A stretch of 64,000 bases of DNA, from IMG/VR virus record IMGVR_UViG_3300044638_006750, positions 168,684-232,683 of that record; one strand, 5' to 3'. The notes under the pieces were generated by a model. The model had not been told where the DNA came from, made no database searches, and saw nothing but the letters and a program-made list of their open reading frames with translations. Each line of letters opens with the position of its first letter. Position 1 is the first letter of the stretch. Below are positions 42,989 to 51,025 of this stretch, piece by piece. The stretch comes from a virus. The position numbers and the translations under genes were made by a program.

Positions 42989-44254
42989 TTATCTTAATTT
43001 TTCCAGTAGGCTGGGGTTTAGTTTCATAAAATTTGAGCGAATATATTCTGGGCCACAACCATTTCTTTTTGTTTTATTTTGAACTTTTATATCTATAACT
43101 TTACATAAATTTTCTATAGAAATAGAACCATCGAATTCAAAATATATATCCTCAATTATTTTTTGTTTATGATCTGTATATATATTATTTTTAAATGTTA
43201 TTACCTTATTATTAATATATAAATTTTCTAATACAACATATGGACAAGGATCCTCTTCTGAAAATAATATAAAATAATCTATGGCTTTATAATAAATATA
43301 AGGAAGACTAACTTCTGGTATATGATATATATTATGCATTGATGGAAAATAGTTTGCGGTCCCGCCTATCCATAAAAAATTATATTGAGGGTATATTTTG
43401 GAGATTTCGATAAATAGATTGGGATTTTTTCTATTTTCGGTTTGTCCGCACATACCTATAGTTATTTTAGAATGATTTAAGTATCCATAGCTATTAATAA
43501 TAGCTGGAATATTTTTTTTGGATTCTGAATCTATTAAACTTAAAGTATCATCTAAAAATATTGGTTGCTGTATTTCTGGTCTATAATTATGTTTTATATA
43601 AAACTGGTTTTGTATTCTATCAGATACAACATATGTTGGCAGAATACCATATCTTCCGTATGCGTGTTCTGGTTCATGACTATGTATAATAATATTATTG
43701 TAATGATTATATAGTTTAATAAATTGCACAAAACAAATATTTATACCATTAATATAAAAAATCTTTGGCTGTAATTTTTCATATATATAACATAATAATA
43801 ATAAATTTTGTTTATATGAAATAATATCATTATTATTTATTTTGTATTTATTATATAAATTTACATTATATTGCGCATCTAAAATACAAACTTTATATCC
43901 TTGATTTTGTAAATATTTATATAGACTGAATAGGTGGTGGCTGGCTCCATATAGATTAGACACACTATTTACTAAAATTATACTATTTTTATGTTGTTCA
44001 TATTGATTAATAACTTTAAATAAAGACTGATTAATATTATAGATATACTTATTAACATTTAAAGTTGACGATACTTCGTCTTTAGGAAGACTATAATTCA
44101 TATAATGAAAATATAATCTATGTTTATCATCTATATTATTATGTTTACAATAAGGCTGATAAAAATCTTTTGTTTCCGGATATCTTGCAGCATAAAAATG
44201 CTCATCGAAGTCCATATCTATTTTATTGTTTTTGTAAAATTCAAGAATATCCAT
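42989..44254 (-). CDS. GT4-like glycosyltransferase with shared N-terminal module
   Basis: 421 residues. Residues 1-62 are the shared module. Then IILVNSVSNLYGASHHLF resembles the GT-B N-terminal Gly/Ala loop; HSHEPEHAYGRYG follows, and ITIGMCGQTENRKNPNLFI then FILFSEEDPCPYVVLENL forms the E-x(7)-E donor-binding end of family 4. TAATG junction with the disrupted gene upstream. Confidence 0.75.
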   Translation of the reverse strand: MDILEFYKNNKIDMDFDEHFYAARYPETKDFYQPYCKHNNIDDKHRLYFHYMNYSLPKDEVSSTLNVNKYIYNINQSLFKVINQYEQHKNSIILVNSVSNLYGASHHLFSLYKYLQNQGYKVCILDAQYNVNLYNKYKINNNDIISYKQNLLLLCYIYEKLQPKIFYINGINICFVQFIKLYNHYNNIIIHSHEPEHAYGRYGILPTYVVSDRIQNQFYIKHNYRPEIQQPIFLDDTLSLIDSESKKNIPAIINSYGYLNHSKITIGMCGQTENRKNPNLFIEISKIYPQYNFLWIGGTANYFPSMHNIYHIPEVSLPYIYYKAIDYFILFSEEDPCPYVVLENLYINNKVITFKNNIYTDHKQKIIEDIYFEFDGSISIENLCKVIDIKVQNKTKRNGCGPEYIRSNFMKLNPSLLEKLR

Positions 44255-44465
44255 TACTGCAAAACATTTTTAAGATTAATCTGAAATATTGTTTGATTTA
44301 GTTCTATTAGTTCTTTATTTTTTGTAGGTAGTATACTATATAGATTCGTATCTAAACAATAGAAAAAAAGTTATCTATGCCTAGTCGATCAAACTCCGTA
44401 ATTCTATCTAAACATTGTCCTAGATACTTAGTATTAGCAAAAATTACTATCCTATAGTTTGACAT
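44254..44465 (-). pseudogene. Frameshifted glycosyltransferase-like remnant
   Basis: From ATG 44465 the frame reads MSNYRIVIFANTKYLGQCLD, then stops after a run of seven T's (plus-strand A's at 44363-44369). One added T restores a frame reading FFFYCLDTNLYSIL and ending NVLQ with TAATG at the next gene, giving a 70-residue protein. The join suggests either a sequencing/assembly error, decay, or ribosomal slippage. The N-terminus resembles a nucleotide-sugar transferase. Confidence 0.55.
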
Positions 44466-44468
44466 AGA

Positions 44469-45023
44469 TTATTCATGTTCATAACTTTCAGTAGACCAAC
44501 CATCCTTGGTTACTGTTACACGCACATGATCTCCAAATATAGATTTATAACAATCTTCATCTATAGATGATAGAATTTGACCAATATCTTCTAAAATAGC
44601 AAGTCTATTTTTGGTTTCGTCAATTGAGCCACTCTCTATGCGATTGATTTCATCTTCTAGATAGCTATAGCCATATTTTTCTTTTTTACATTCCTCTATT
44701 CTTTTTTGCAGTGCTGCTATCTCTTTCTTTGGGTTGTGTAATACATCTAAAAATTGTCTAAGTTCATAGGTGCTTTCGTCTTGTTCTGAACCATTAATAG
44801 AAATATAATCTGTATGGGCGCTAAAAACACACTCATCTCCATCATTAAAATATGGAGTATATTGAGTCCAACTAAAACTTTTAAGGTCTGGGTATTTTTT
44901 GAAAATATCTTTGAAACCTTTAGATATCAGCTTTGAACTTTCTTTTTGTGCCTGTTTTTCTAGTTTCTCTATTTGTTTTTGAATATCGTTGAGCTTAGAT
45001 TTAATTTCTTTAATATTTACCAT
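44469..45023 (-). CDS. Coiled-coil phage protein
   Basis: 184 residues. Residues 1-40 and 95-130 are coiled coils; between them KYPDLKSFSWTQYTPYFNDG then ECVFSAHTDYISING is a small domain of a type found in large phages. AGGAGA precedes the ATG. Function unknown. Confidence 0.6.
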   Translation of the reverse strand: MVNIKEIKSKLNDIQKQIEKLEKQAQKESSKLISKGFKDIFKKYPDLKSFSWTQYTPYFNDGDECVFSAHTDYISINGSEQDESTYELRQFLDVLHNPKKEIAALQKRIEECKKEKYGYSYLEDEINRIESGSIDETKNRLAILEDIGQILSSIDEDCYKSIFGDHVRVTVTKDGWSTESYEHE

Positions 45024-45034
45024 TATGGTATCTC

Positions 45035-45439
45035 CTAGTCAAAATTAACAGTTGTGTATTTTTTGGTTTTTTCTATCTTCTTAAAACTATCAGGAATACC
45101 TTCCCTGCCATTGTTCATCCAGTTTTTAATTTCAATTTCTTGTAAATAATCTTGTGCTGTAGGAATAAATTTCATTCCAAAGTCTTCGAGAATATGTTGT
45201 TCTCCAATGTCTCTTACAGAAACTTCTCTACCATCACTATTGATTATAATAGGCCCAAAAATTTTTTCAAGTGGGCCGTCTGCTCCTATAAACCAACTAT
45301 TATGAGTCAAACATCTATGCCTATTATCACCAATACAATCTTTACTACTATCCATTAGATTATGAATAGGCATATAATCCTCTGGTTGTCCACCAAATTT
45401 TTTAACACTATTTTTAGCGTGAATCCAAGGTTTAGACAT
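45035..45439 (-). CDS. DUF6915-like protein
   Basis: 134 residues: HAKNSVKKFGGQPEDYMPIH, then NRHRCLTHNSWF, EQHILEDFGMKFIPTAQDYL. His, RHR and EDFG in this order fit a small phage/bacterial family of unknown function. TAATG junction with the DNA ligase gene. Confidence 0.65.
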   Translation of the reverse strand: MSKPWIHAKNSVKKFGGQPEDYMPIHNLMDSSKDCIGDNRHRCLTHNSWFIGADGPLEKIFGPIIINSDGREVSVRDIGEQHILEDFGMKFIPTAQDYLQEIEIKNWMNNGREGIPDSFKKIEKTKKYTTVNFD

Positions 45440-46746
45440 TATACAGTCCTAGCAACCCCATGAAGGATTTTAAAAGTAGGAAAACGAAGACTTATACCAC
45501 CTTCTTGGTTTTGACTCTCACTAAAATATTGAACAGTAATAATTTTTCCTAGAATTTTCTTGGGATTCTTATAAAAATCTTGTCTTTGTTCAATACTAAA
45601 GCCCGACCCAACCCTAACAGGATGATTTTTATGCATGATGGTGACACAAGACAGCATAGTTTCCTCACATTCTGCCCCATCCTTAACATAGCGAAATGGT
45701 CCCATTTCAACATCGACTACTTCATATTCATCATCGCTAAAACTTTTATACTTGAGTAGTTCTTTACTTCTTTTCCCCTTATACGGAGCATCTGCCCGAA
45801 GCATGAGTCCTTCCCACTTTTCTTCGCTAGAATAAGAGATCAAAGACTCAAAATCATCGTCTGTATCAACCCGTACTTGCTCAAGTAAACTTAGACAATC
45901 ACACTCATTCTTTTTCATAATCTCTTTAAGATTATTGAGTCTAATACTGAACGGTCGATTCTTTTCTCCCTTTTTAGTATAAAATTCATCGTGAGAAATC
46001 ATATCAAAAATTTTATAAGAAGGATTCTGGATAGTATGATCTTTCTTGCGGAGTTCTTTCATTACTCCTTGAAAATCTTCATTACCGTCTTCATCAAGAA
46101 GGCACAATTCTCCATCTAATACTACATTAGATATACCGAGAGCCTTAATGCCACCAGCAACAATATCCAAAGTTTCAAAAGTTTTTCCCGTGCGGGAATA
46201 AAAAGAAGTGTTACCATTATCATCAACAACAGCAATACATCTAGCACCATCGATCTTCCGACTAACATACCAGCCATCCTTCCAGTCTACAATATTAGGA
46301 TCGTACTTATCTGCCAAAGCGACACTAAACTCTGGTATATGATCTGGTATAGCCTTATTAATAATTTTATCACCAGCACGAGTTTTTAGATCCTTATCAA
46401 TAATACAATGAATCAGCTCCTCGTATTCTTCATGCTGATCAATGAAACTATTAACAGCACCAATAGCATCATGGCCGGTAATAGAACGAGAGTTAAGAGC
46501 ATCCAAAAGCTTAAAAATAGTGTCATGAGTCTTACCTTTAAGAGAGAACTTTTTCTTTAGATTATCGCTGGTAACATTATATTGCCACAATGGATGATAT
46601 GTATAAAGCAAAATTTTCTTCGTGAAATTTGCCGCTTCACTGTTATGATTGCAATAATCCTCTATAATGCCCTGTTTATCAATAGTGCTACTAGTAGCAC
46701 GAAGATCCCGAACCATCCCCCAAACATAATCAAAATGATGAGTCAT
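45439..46746 (-). CDS. ATP-dependent DNA ligase
   Basis: 435 residues from ATG 46746, set by AGGAG and a promoter just upstream. Motif I KIDGAR has the adenylated Lys at residue 164; RTGKTFE (motif Ia), VVLDGELCL (motif III), MISHDEF, KWEGLMLRAD (motif IV) and LLKYKSF (motif V) follow, then an OB domain (VVDVEMG, MHKNHPVRVGSGF). The arrangement is that of T4-like phage ligases. It seals nicks in replication and recombination. Confidence 0.92.
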   Translation of the reverse strand: MTHHFDYVWGMVRDLRATSSTIDKQGIIEDYCNHNSEAANFTKKILLYTYHPLWQYNVTSDNLKKKFSLKGKTHDTIFKLLDALNSRSITGHDAIGAVNSFIDQHEEYEELIHCIIDKDLKTRAGDKIINKAIPDHIPEFSVALADKYDPNIVDWKDGWYVSRKIDGARCIAVVDDNGNTSFYSRTGKTFETLDIVAGGIKALGISNVVLDGELCLLDEDGNEDFQGVMKELRKKDHTIQNPSYKIFDMISHDEFYTKKGEKNRPFSIRLNNLKEIMKKNECDCLSLLEQVRVDTDDDFESLISYSSEEKWEGLMLRADAPYKGKRSKELLKYKSFSDDEYEVVDVEMGPFRYVKDGAECEETMLSCVTIMHKNHPVRVGSGFSIEQRQDFYKNPKKILGKIITVQYFSESQNQEGGISLRFPTFKILHGVARTV

Positions 46747-46771
46747 CCAAATTTTCTCCTGTGTTTGTCCT

Positions 46772-46800
46772 AGTATAGCACACGACGATCTCTTTGTCAA
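46772..46800 (-). promoter_or_regulatory. Sigma70-type promoter of the DNA ligase gene
   Basis: TTGACA (46800-46795), 17-base spacer, TATACT (46777-46772), 25 bases before the ATG. Its -35 box overlaps the stop region of the upstream membrane protein gene. Confidence 0.8.
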
Positions 46801-47009
46801 GTATCGTCTATTCGTTTGCGTTTCTTGAACACAATAGCCAATGACTGCACCAAATCACTTCCTGCCGTTTGAAATATACACGGTAAAATAGCATGTATAA
46901 TTAAACAGAGACCGGCTAGAATACAAACTACACCATGAAAAGTAGCAAATTTAAAATGCTGATAATAAGTCATATTATTTTCTTGTATATGTTTTTTTAT
47001 ACTATTCAT
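46797..47009 (-). CDS. DUF6356-like small membrane protein
   Basis: 70 residues: ENNMTYYQHFKFA, a hydrophobic stretch VVCILAGLCLIIHAILP, then IFQTAGSDLVQSL and a basic end. This matches a small bacterial membrane family (YxQH, IHAxxP, TGSD). It overlaps endonuclease VII by 8 bp. Function unknown. Confidence 0.65.
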   Translation of the reverse strand: MNSIKKHIQENNMTYYQHFKFATFHGVVCILAGLCLIIHAILPCIFQTAGSDLVQSLAIVFKKRKRIDDT

Positions 47010-47349
47010 ATCTTTTGGGTCTCGATAAAAAGTAATTCATAGCGTTAACTACGGATTGAAAGTTGTCTCCGAGCTTGCCTATCCCAGTATTACATGGTTC
47101 ACATAGCCATCCTCTAAAGCTATTATCTTCATGATCGTGGTCTAAGCACCATTTGTATGGTATTTTTCCGCAACACTCACAGACTTCTGGTTTTGGTGGT
47201 GCCTTTTTGTGTAATTTGTTTCTCACCTTCGATTGTTTTTTTACACATTTTCTACATCTGCTATCTAGATTGTCTTTGTACATACTATGTTTGGGAAAAC
47301 TAGCTTTATTTTTTCTTTTACCGCAGTACGAACAAATTTTTCTAGTCAT
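47002..47349 (-). CDS. Recombination endonuclease VII-like resolvase
   Basis: 115 residues. CSYCGKRK and CRKCVKK form the first zinc site, CECCGK the second; CLDHDHEDNSFRGWLCEPCN is the diagnostic endonuclease VII (T4 gp49) core, followed by GIGKLGDN. These enzymes cut Holliday junctions and branched DNA. Together with RuvB in the same genome it suggests junction processing during packaging or recombination. ATGA junction with the DUF1501 gene. Confidence 0.82.
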   Translation of the reverse strand: MTRKICSYCGKRKNKASFPKHSMYKDNLDSRCRKCVKKQSKVRNKLHKKAPPKPEVCECCGKIPYKWCLDHDHEDNSFRGWLCEPCNTGIGKLGDNFQSVVNAMNYFLSRPKRYE

Positions 47350-48593
47350 GAGAATAATTCATGAATCACTTTACCATTATTGGCAATTTTCATGGGTCTA
47401 CCATTTTTGGCAGTGAATATAGTTTCTAATGAAATATCTATAGATTTTAGTACACTAGCCATTAAGTCTTGAGAGGTATATGGTTCAGAAATTACTTCTT
47501 TACCATCTTTACTCGTCTCACCAACAATTACTCCCTTTTTAAAACCAGCCCCTCCAACAACAACACTCCAACTTCTTGCCCAATGATCTCTACCGGCATT
47601 TCCATTAATATTTGGTGTGCGTCCAAATTCTCCCATCCATACTATTGCTGTGCTATCCAACAACCCTCTGTTATTTAAATCTTCTATTAAAGCACTCATA
47701 GCCTTGTCCATTTCGGGAAGTTTTTGATTTTGCAATGTTGGGAATACATCTTGATGGTTATCCCACCCACCAAGATCTACTTCTATAAATGGCGCCCCTA
47801 TTTCTACTAGACGCCTAGCCATCAAACAACCTCTGCCAAACCCTGTATTTCCATATCGTTCCTGAATTTGCTTGGGTTCTTTGGACACTTTAAAAACATC
47901 CATCTGAGAACTACTCATCAACTTTACTGTTTTGGTTAAAAGCTTGGCATGGTCATTGGCATACTCTCCACGATTTTCTTTTATAAATTTGTCTTCTATT
48001 GTTTTGAGCATTTGTAATCTTTGATTAACTCTGTTAGGCTCTATACCCATATCTAAATCACGAACTGTCCCATTAGAATTAACCACAAATGGAGCATAAG
48101 TAGCTCCTAAAAAACCTGGACCTACACTTGGACTCCCGATACTAACGAATGGAGGAATGTCAAGCTCTGGAATACTAGATATTAATTCATGAGATACAAC
48201 AGAACCATAGCTTGGATGTTCTATATTTGGATTAGGAACATAGCCAGTATGTAAATAATAGCGTCCTCTCATATGATCTGCTTCTCTTGTACTCATACTT
48301 CGTACAATATTCATGTGATGCATTTGTTTTGACATAAGAGGTAAATGCTCACAAATTTCAATGCCGTCAGCAGACGTTGAGATGGGTTTAAATGGCCCCC
48401 CAGTTGGACTCCCAGGCTTTAAATCCCATATGTCAATGGTGCTAGGACCGCCGCCCATCCATAGCAGAATGACAGACTTGGTTTTTTTTGTCGTATCAGC
48501 AGTATTAGCTAATATAGAATTAGCAAAATATGTTGAAGAAGATGCCAGACAAGAAGATGCTGCTAAATGTGATAAAAAATGTCTTCTGTTCAT
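47346..48593 (-). CDS. DUF1501 protein with Tat signal
   Basis: 415 residues. The N-terminus NRRHFLSHLAASSCLASSS is a Tat-type signal (R-R-x-F-L) for folded export. The rest follows DUF1501: SVILLWMGGGPSTIDIWDLK, GIEICEHLPLMSKQMH, SMSTREADHMRGRYYLHTGY, PSYGSVVSHEL, GWDNHQ, WMGEFGRTPNINGNAGRDHW and PYTSQDLMASVL. This sulfatase/phosphatase-like family is very abundant in Planctomycetes, often paired with DUF1549/1553. The length matches bacterial versions. It looks acquired from the host. The enzymatic role is not known. Confidence 0.85.
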   Translation of the reverse strand: MNRRHFLSHLAASSCLASSSTYFANSILANTADTTKKTKSVILLWMGGGPSTIDIWDLKPGSPTGGPFKPISTSADGIEICEHLPLMSKQMHHMNIVRSMSTREADHMRGRYYLHTGYVPNPNIEHPSYGSVVSHELISSIPELDIPPFVSIGSPSVGPGFLGATYAPFVVNSNGTVRDLDMGIEPNRVNQRLQMLKTIEDKFIKENRGEYANDHAKLLTKTVKLMSSSQMDVFKVSKEPKQIQERYGNTGFGRGCLMARRLVEIGAPFIEVDLGGWDNHQDVFPTLQNQKLPEMDKAMSALIEDLNNRGLLDSTAIVWMGEFGRTPNINGNAGRDHWARSWSVVVGGAGFKKGVIVGETSKDGKEVISEPYTSQDLMASVLKSIDISLETIFTAKNGRPMKIANNGKVIHELFS

Positions 48594-48608
48594 ATAATAT
48601 GCTTTAAG

Positions 48609-48960
48609 TGGAGGCGAGGGGAGTCGAACCCCTGTCCTATCAGTAGTTCATTATATCTTCTACAAGTTTAGGTTGTTCATAAGTTTTATGAAAGATTAAA
48701 GAACAAACAACATTCATCTTTCCGTACCAACTAATCTCAGGCTAGAACCCGTTGGCAATTCTAGCAGCCGAAGGCTTTTACGACGATTTTTTGGACGCTA
48801 CCTTCATTGCTTCCTAAAATCGTTACTGCTTTTTATTAAGCAGCAAGTGCTAACTGATTTGCGCCAGTTAAAGCGTTTAATCTGGTTTTATAGTAGCCAC
48901 CAGATCAACTACTACTTGCCAATATAAATCTGCTATTGTAGTCGAAACCTTTACGCCCCC
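48609..48960 (-). ncRNA. ssrA: tmRNA (ssrA)
   Basis: The 352-base minus-strand RNA starts GGGGGCGTAAAGGTTTCGAC, which with the 3' CGCCTCC and a perfect T arm (GGGG-TTCGACT-CCCC) forms the tRNA-like end; A73 follows and CCA is not encoded. The reading frame at 48874-48839 reads ALTGANQLALAA and stops at tandem TAA. The tag ends in the usual LAA. Pseudoknot regions follow. tmRNA frees stalled ribosomes and tags the peptide. The resume codon (GCT at 48874) is inferred. Confidence 0.9.
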
Positions 48961-48966
48961 ATATTT

Positions 48967-49146
48967 TTATAGCCAGCCAAATACTTTTAACATAATTACT
49001 GTAGACATACACAGACCAATCAAAGAAGATATTGTTCTTATAAATTCCATTTTATGGTTATGTTTATCTATCCATAACTCAGCCCTATCTCTTAATTTAC
49101 CTCTTTTTTTAAGTTTCTCCAGTCTTTTTTGACTAATGGAAGTCAT
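48967..49146 (-). CDS. Small membrane protein
   Basis: 59 residues: a basic helix (ISQKRLEKLKKRGKL), a Trp-containing amphipathic part, then one transmembrane segment (FIRTISSLIGLCMSTVIMLK). It ends 7 bp from the tmRNA 5' end and starts right after the upstream gene (TAAT-ATG). Confidence 0.55.
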   Translation of the reverse strand: MTSISQKRLEKLKKRGKLRDRAELWIDKHNHKMEFIRTISSLIGLCMSTVIMLKVFGWL

Positions 49147-49147
49147 A

Positions 49148-49387
49148 TTAAACTGTTCTTTCTCTGAGAATTTTTTTCATAATTTCTTTTAGTAGTTCAT
49201 TCATTTCTTCATCAGATATATTAGGTTTTGGTATCTCTGGTTCAAGAAATAAACCTCTGGCCGGACCAGCCTCAAGTTTTTGGACTCTATAAAGTAATCT
49301 CTTATTATCTATGCTATATAAAATATTGAAACCCATTGAACATATCAATAAGCCGGTTAACAGAACAATATAAGGAGATATTTTCAT
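49148..49387 (-). CDS. Membrane-anchored small protein
   Basis: 79 residues: N-terminal hydrophobic segment (SPYIVLLTGLLICSMGFNIL) followed by a polar tail with PEIPKPNISDEEMNELLKE. AAGGA and a promoter precede the ATG. Function unknown. Confidence 0.55.
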   Translation of the reverse strand: MKISPYIVLLTGLLICSMGFNILYSIDNKRLLYRVQKLEAGPARGLFLEPEIPKPNISDEEMNELLKEIMKKILRERTV

Positions 49388-49418
49388 TACAGTTCCTTGT
49401 GGGTTGCATGACTCATGT

Positions 49419-49446
49419 ATTGTAAGAGATGTTTTTGATATGTCAA
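49419..49446 (-). promoter_or_regulatory. Sigma70-type promoter before the 49387 gene and tmRNA
   Basis: TTGACA (49446-49441), 16-base spacer, TACAAT (49424-49419). It could transcribe 49387, 49146 and the tmRNA as one unit. Confidence 0.7.
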
Positions 49447-49979
49447 GAGTTTTCCATAAGGTATCTCTGCCACCCCATAACTATACCACTTGCAGTACCA
49501 ACATTTAATGATCTTACACTTCCATAACCCGGAATCGTAATAATACTGTCTACTTGTTGAAGAATTTGACTATCTAATCCAGAATTCTCTTCTCCAAATA
49601 TAAAAACAGTATTTTCCACATACTGATTATAAGAATATAGATTAATGGTTTTATCTTCAAACTCAGGAATATTATTTTCTATCGCAACGGTGCGACAGTT
49701 TTGTTTGTGCATCTCTTCAAAGAAACTATCAAAATTATTATAGTGATGAATAGGAGTGTAGTGATATGTTCCGACACTGCCCCTTTTATCCCATTTTTTC
49801 TTTGGGGCTATATGATATACGTTCCTAAATCCAAAAAAGTTAGCATTTCTAACCATTGTACTAAAATTAAAATCTCCACCAATATTAACCATAGCAACAC
49901 TAGAACAGATTGTCCTACTGCAACAATATTCTTTAATATCTGGAATCGAATAATTTTTTAAGCTATCTATTACGTTCAT
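49443..49979 (-). CDS. SPOUT-family (SpoU/TrmH-like) RNA methyltransferase
   Basis: 178 residues with the three SPOUT motifs: NIGGDFNFSTMVRNANFFG (motif 1, with the catalytic Arg-Asn), VFIFGEENSGLD (motif 2) and IPGYGSVRSLNVGTASGIVM (motif 3, the trefoil-knot SAM site). Family members 2'-O-methylate ribose in tRNA or rRNA. It may modify a phage or host tRNA. ATGA junction with the P-loop gene. Confidence 0.85.
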   Translation of the reverse strand: MNVIDSLKNYSIPDIKEYCCSRTICSSVAMVNIGGDFNFSTMVRNANFFGFRNVYHIAPKKKWDKRGSVGTYHYTPIHHYNNFDSFFEEMHKQNCRTVAIENNIPEFEDKTINLYSYNQYVENTVFIFGEENSGLDSQILQQVDSIITIPGYGSVRSLNVGTASGIVMGWQRYLMENS

Positions 49980-50497
49980 AGTCTAGACATCACTTGATTG
50001 GCTATGTATTCTGCACTCTCAAATTTTCTAGCAATATTTTCGTATGAAATATAAAACTCTTCAAGAAAAGTTAAGATTTTTTCATCTATCTTTCTAGCCA
50101 TATTTATACTGGATAATCGTCCAGATGAATCATAGTCATCGTTACATCTTTCAATATAGTAATTGGTATTTTGAAAACTATTAAATATATCAATAACAGA
50201 CTGAGAAAAAGACGGAGGATATCTATCTGCTTTATAGAAAAGACTCAAACATATAGGAGAGTCTGTAATAATAACATCTACTTTGTCTATCAAAACTTCT
50301 AAACTATAAAGTTGTTTGCCAAAAACATATGGTTGACACTCAAGGGTCGAGTGCCTATTTTCCCATGTAAGAGTTTTCGCATATTCTGTAACTAATTCAC
50401 AACTGATTTTCTGTTGTTTTAAACAGAAAAAAGTTCCAGCGGCTAATGTGCTTTTGCCAACACCGGGACCACCAAACAAATTAACTATTAGTGTCAT
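49976..50497 (-). CDS. P-loop NTPase (kinase-like)
   Basis: 173 residues: NLFGGPGVGKSTLA (Walker A, 6-19), VDVIITDSPI (Walker B-like, with Asp-Ser-Pro), then a helical C-terminus containing RLSSINMARKID. The small size and the D-S-P suggest an AAA_28-like or nucleotide/nucleoside kinase type protein of phages. Substrate unknown. It overlaps a small gene upstream by 17 bp. Confidence 0.65.
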   Translation of the reverse strand: MTLIVNLFGGPGVGKSTLAAGTFFCLKQQKISCELVTEYAKTLTWENRHSTLECQPYVFGKQLYSLEVLIDKVDVIITDSPICLSLFYKADRYPPSFSQSVIDIFNSFQNTNYYIERCNDDYDSSGRLSSINMARKIDEKILTFLEEFYISYENIARKFESAEYIANQVMSRL

Positions 50498-50651
50498 CGA
50501 TATTTAAAAGTGTTGATAATTCTTGAATATATTGATCTAGTTGTAGAGCAATTTCTCCGCAACTTCTACAAGTGTCTGAATATAAGTATTCTTTTAAGTC
50601 ATCTATTTTGATTTTTAGATCTATGATTTTTTCTCTTTTTTCATTTGACAT
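50481..50651 (-). CDS. Small helical protein with Cys pair
   Basis: 56 residues: charged helix (KREKIIDLKIKIDDLKEYL), SDTCRSCGE, then LQLDQYIQELSTLL. The two-helix layout is vaguely Spo0E-like but lacks that family's signature. It fits between two genes with a short overlap. Confidence 0.55.
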   Translation of the reverse strand: MSNEKREKIIDLKIKIDDLKEYLYSDTCRSCGEIALQLDQYIQELSTLLNIDDTNS

Positions 50652-50653
50652 TA

Positions 50654-51010
50654 TTAAGAAGGCTTGTTAGGAATACTGGTTTGTGCTTTATCAGATAACC
50701 AAAAAACCATCTCATTGGTCTTTTCGTCCCAGGCACATTCAAGATAACCTCTAGACGCTAACCTAGCCAAACCAACACCATATAACCACTCTCTAATTTC
50801 GTTAAAGATGTTGTCAAAAATCGTTTCTGTAATAATCAGATGATCATCCTCATCTAATCCCAGACTATGTTTTTTGATTAAAGAAATAACTTGGTTGATA
50901 CTAATAAAATTATCCAAATTTTCACTGTAGTTTTCTGCAAAAGATTTTGCAGCACCTTCTCTCATTGCGACGGCATATCCTTGCAAATCTATGATTGAGT
51001 ATTTTTCCAT
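50654..51010 (-). CDS. Hypothetical protein, paralogue of 27662-28099
   Basis: 118 residues; helical, ending LARLASRGYLECAWDEKT then MVFWLSD, similar to the end of the protein at 27662. A winged-helix-like fold is plausible. Function unknown. Confidence 0.55.
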   Translation of the reverse strand: MEKYSIIDLQGYAVAMREGAAKSFAENYSENLDNFISINQVISLIKKHSLGLDEDDHLIITETIFDNIFNEIREWLYGVGLARLASRGYLECAWDEKTNEMVFWLSDKAQTSIPNKPS

Positions 51011-51025
51011 TATTATCTCTTTACA

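Noticed and set aside
48609-48960. Interpretation as bacterial chromosome because of tmRNA and DUF1501
   Set aside because: The surrounding genes (rIIA, rIIB, endonuclease VII, phage ligase, dense tiny genes with overlapping starts) are phage-like, and no housekeeping operon is present. A large phage or a prophage-like element explains it better, though a search would be decisive.
50481-50651. Call of the 56-residue protein as Spo0E-like
   Set aside because: Only a two-helix layout is shared; the SQxLD-type signature of that family is absent.
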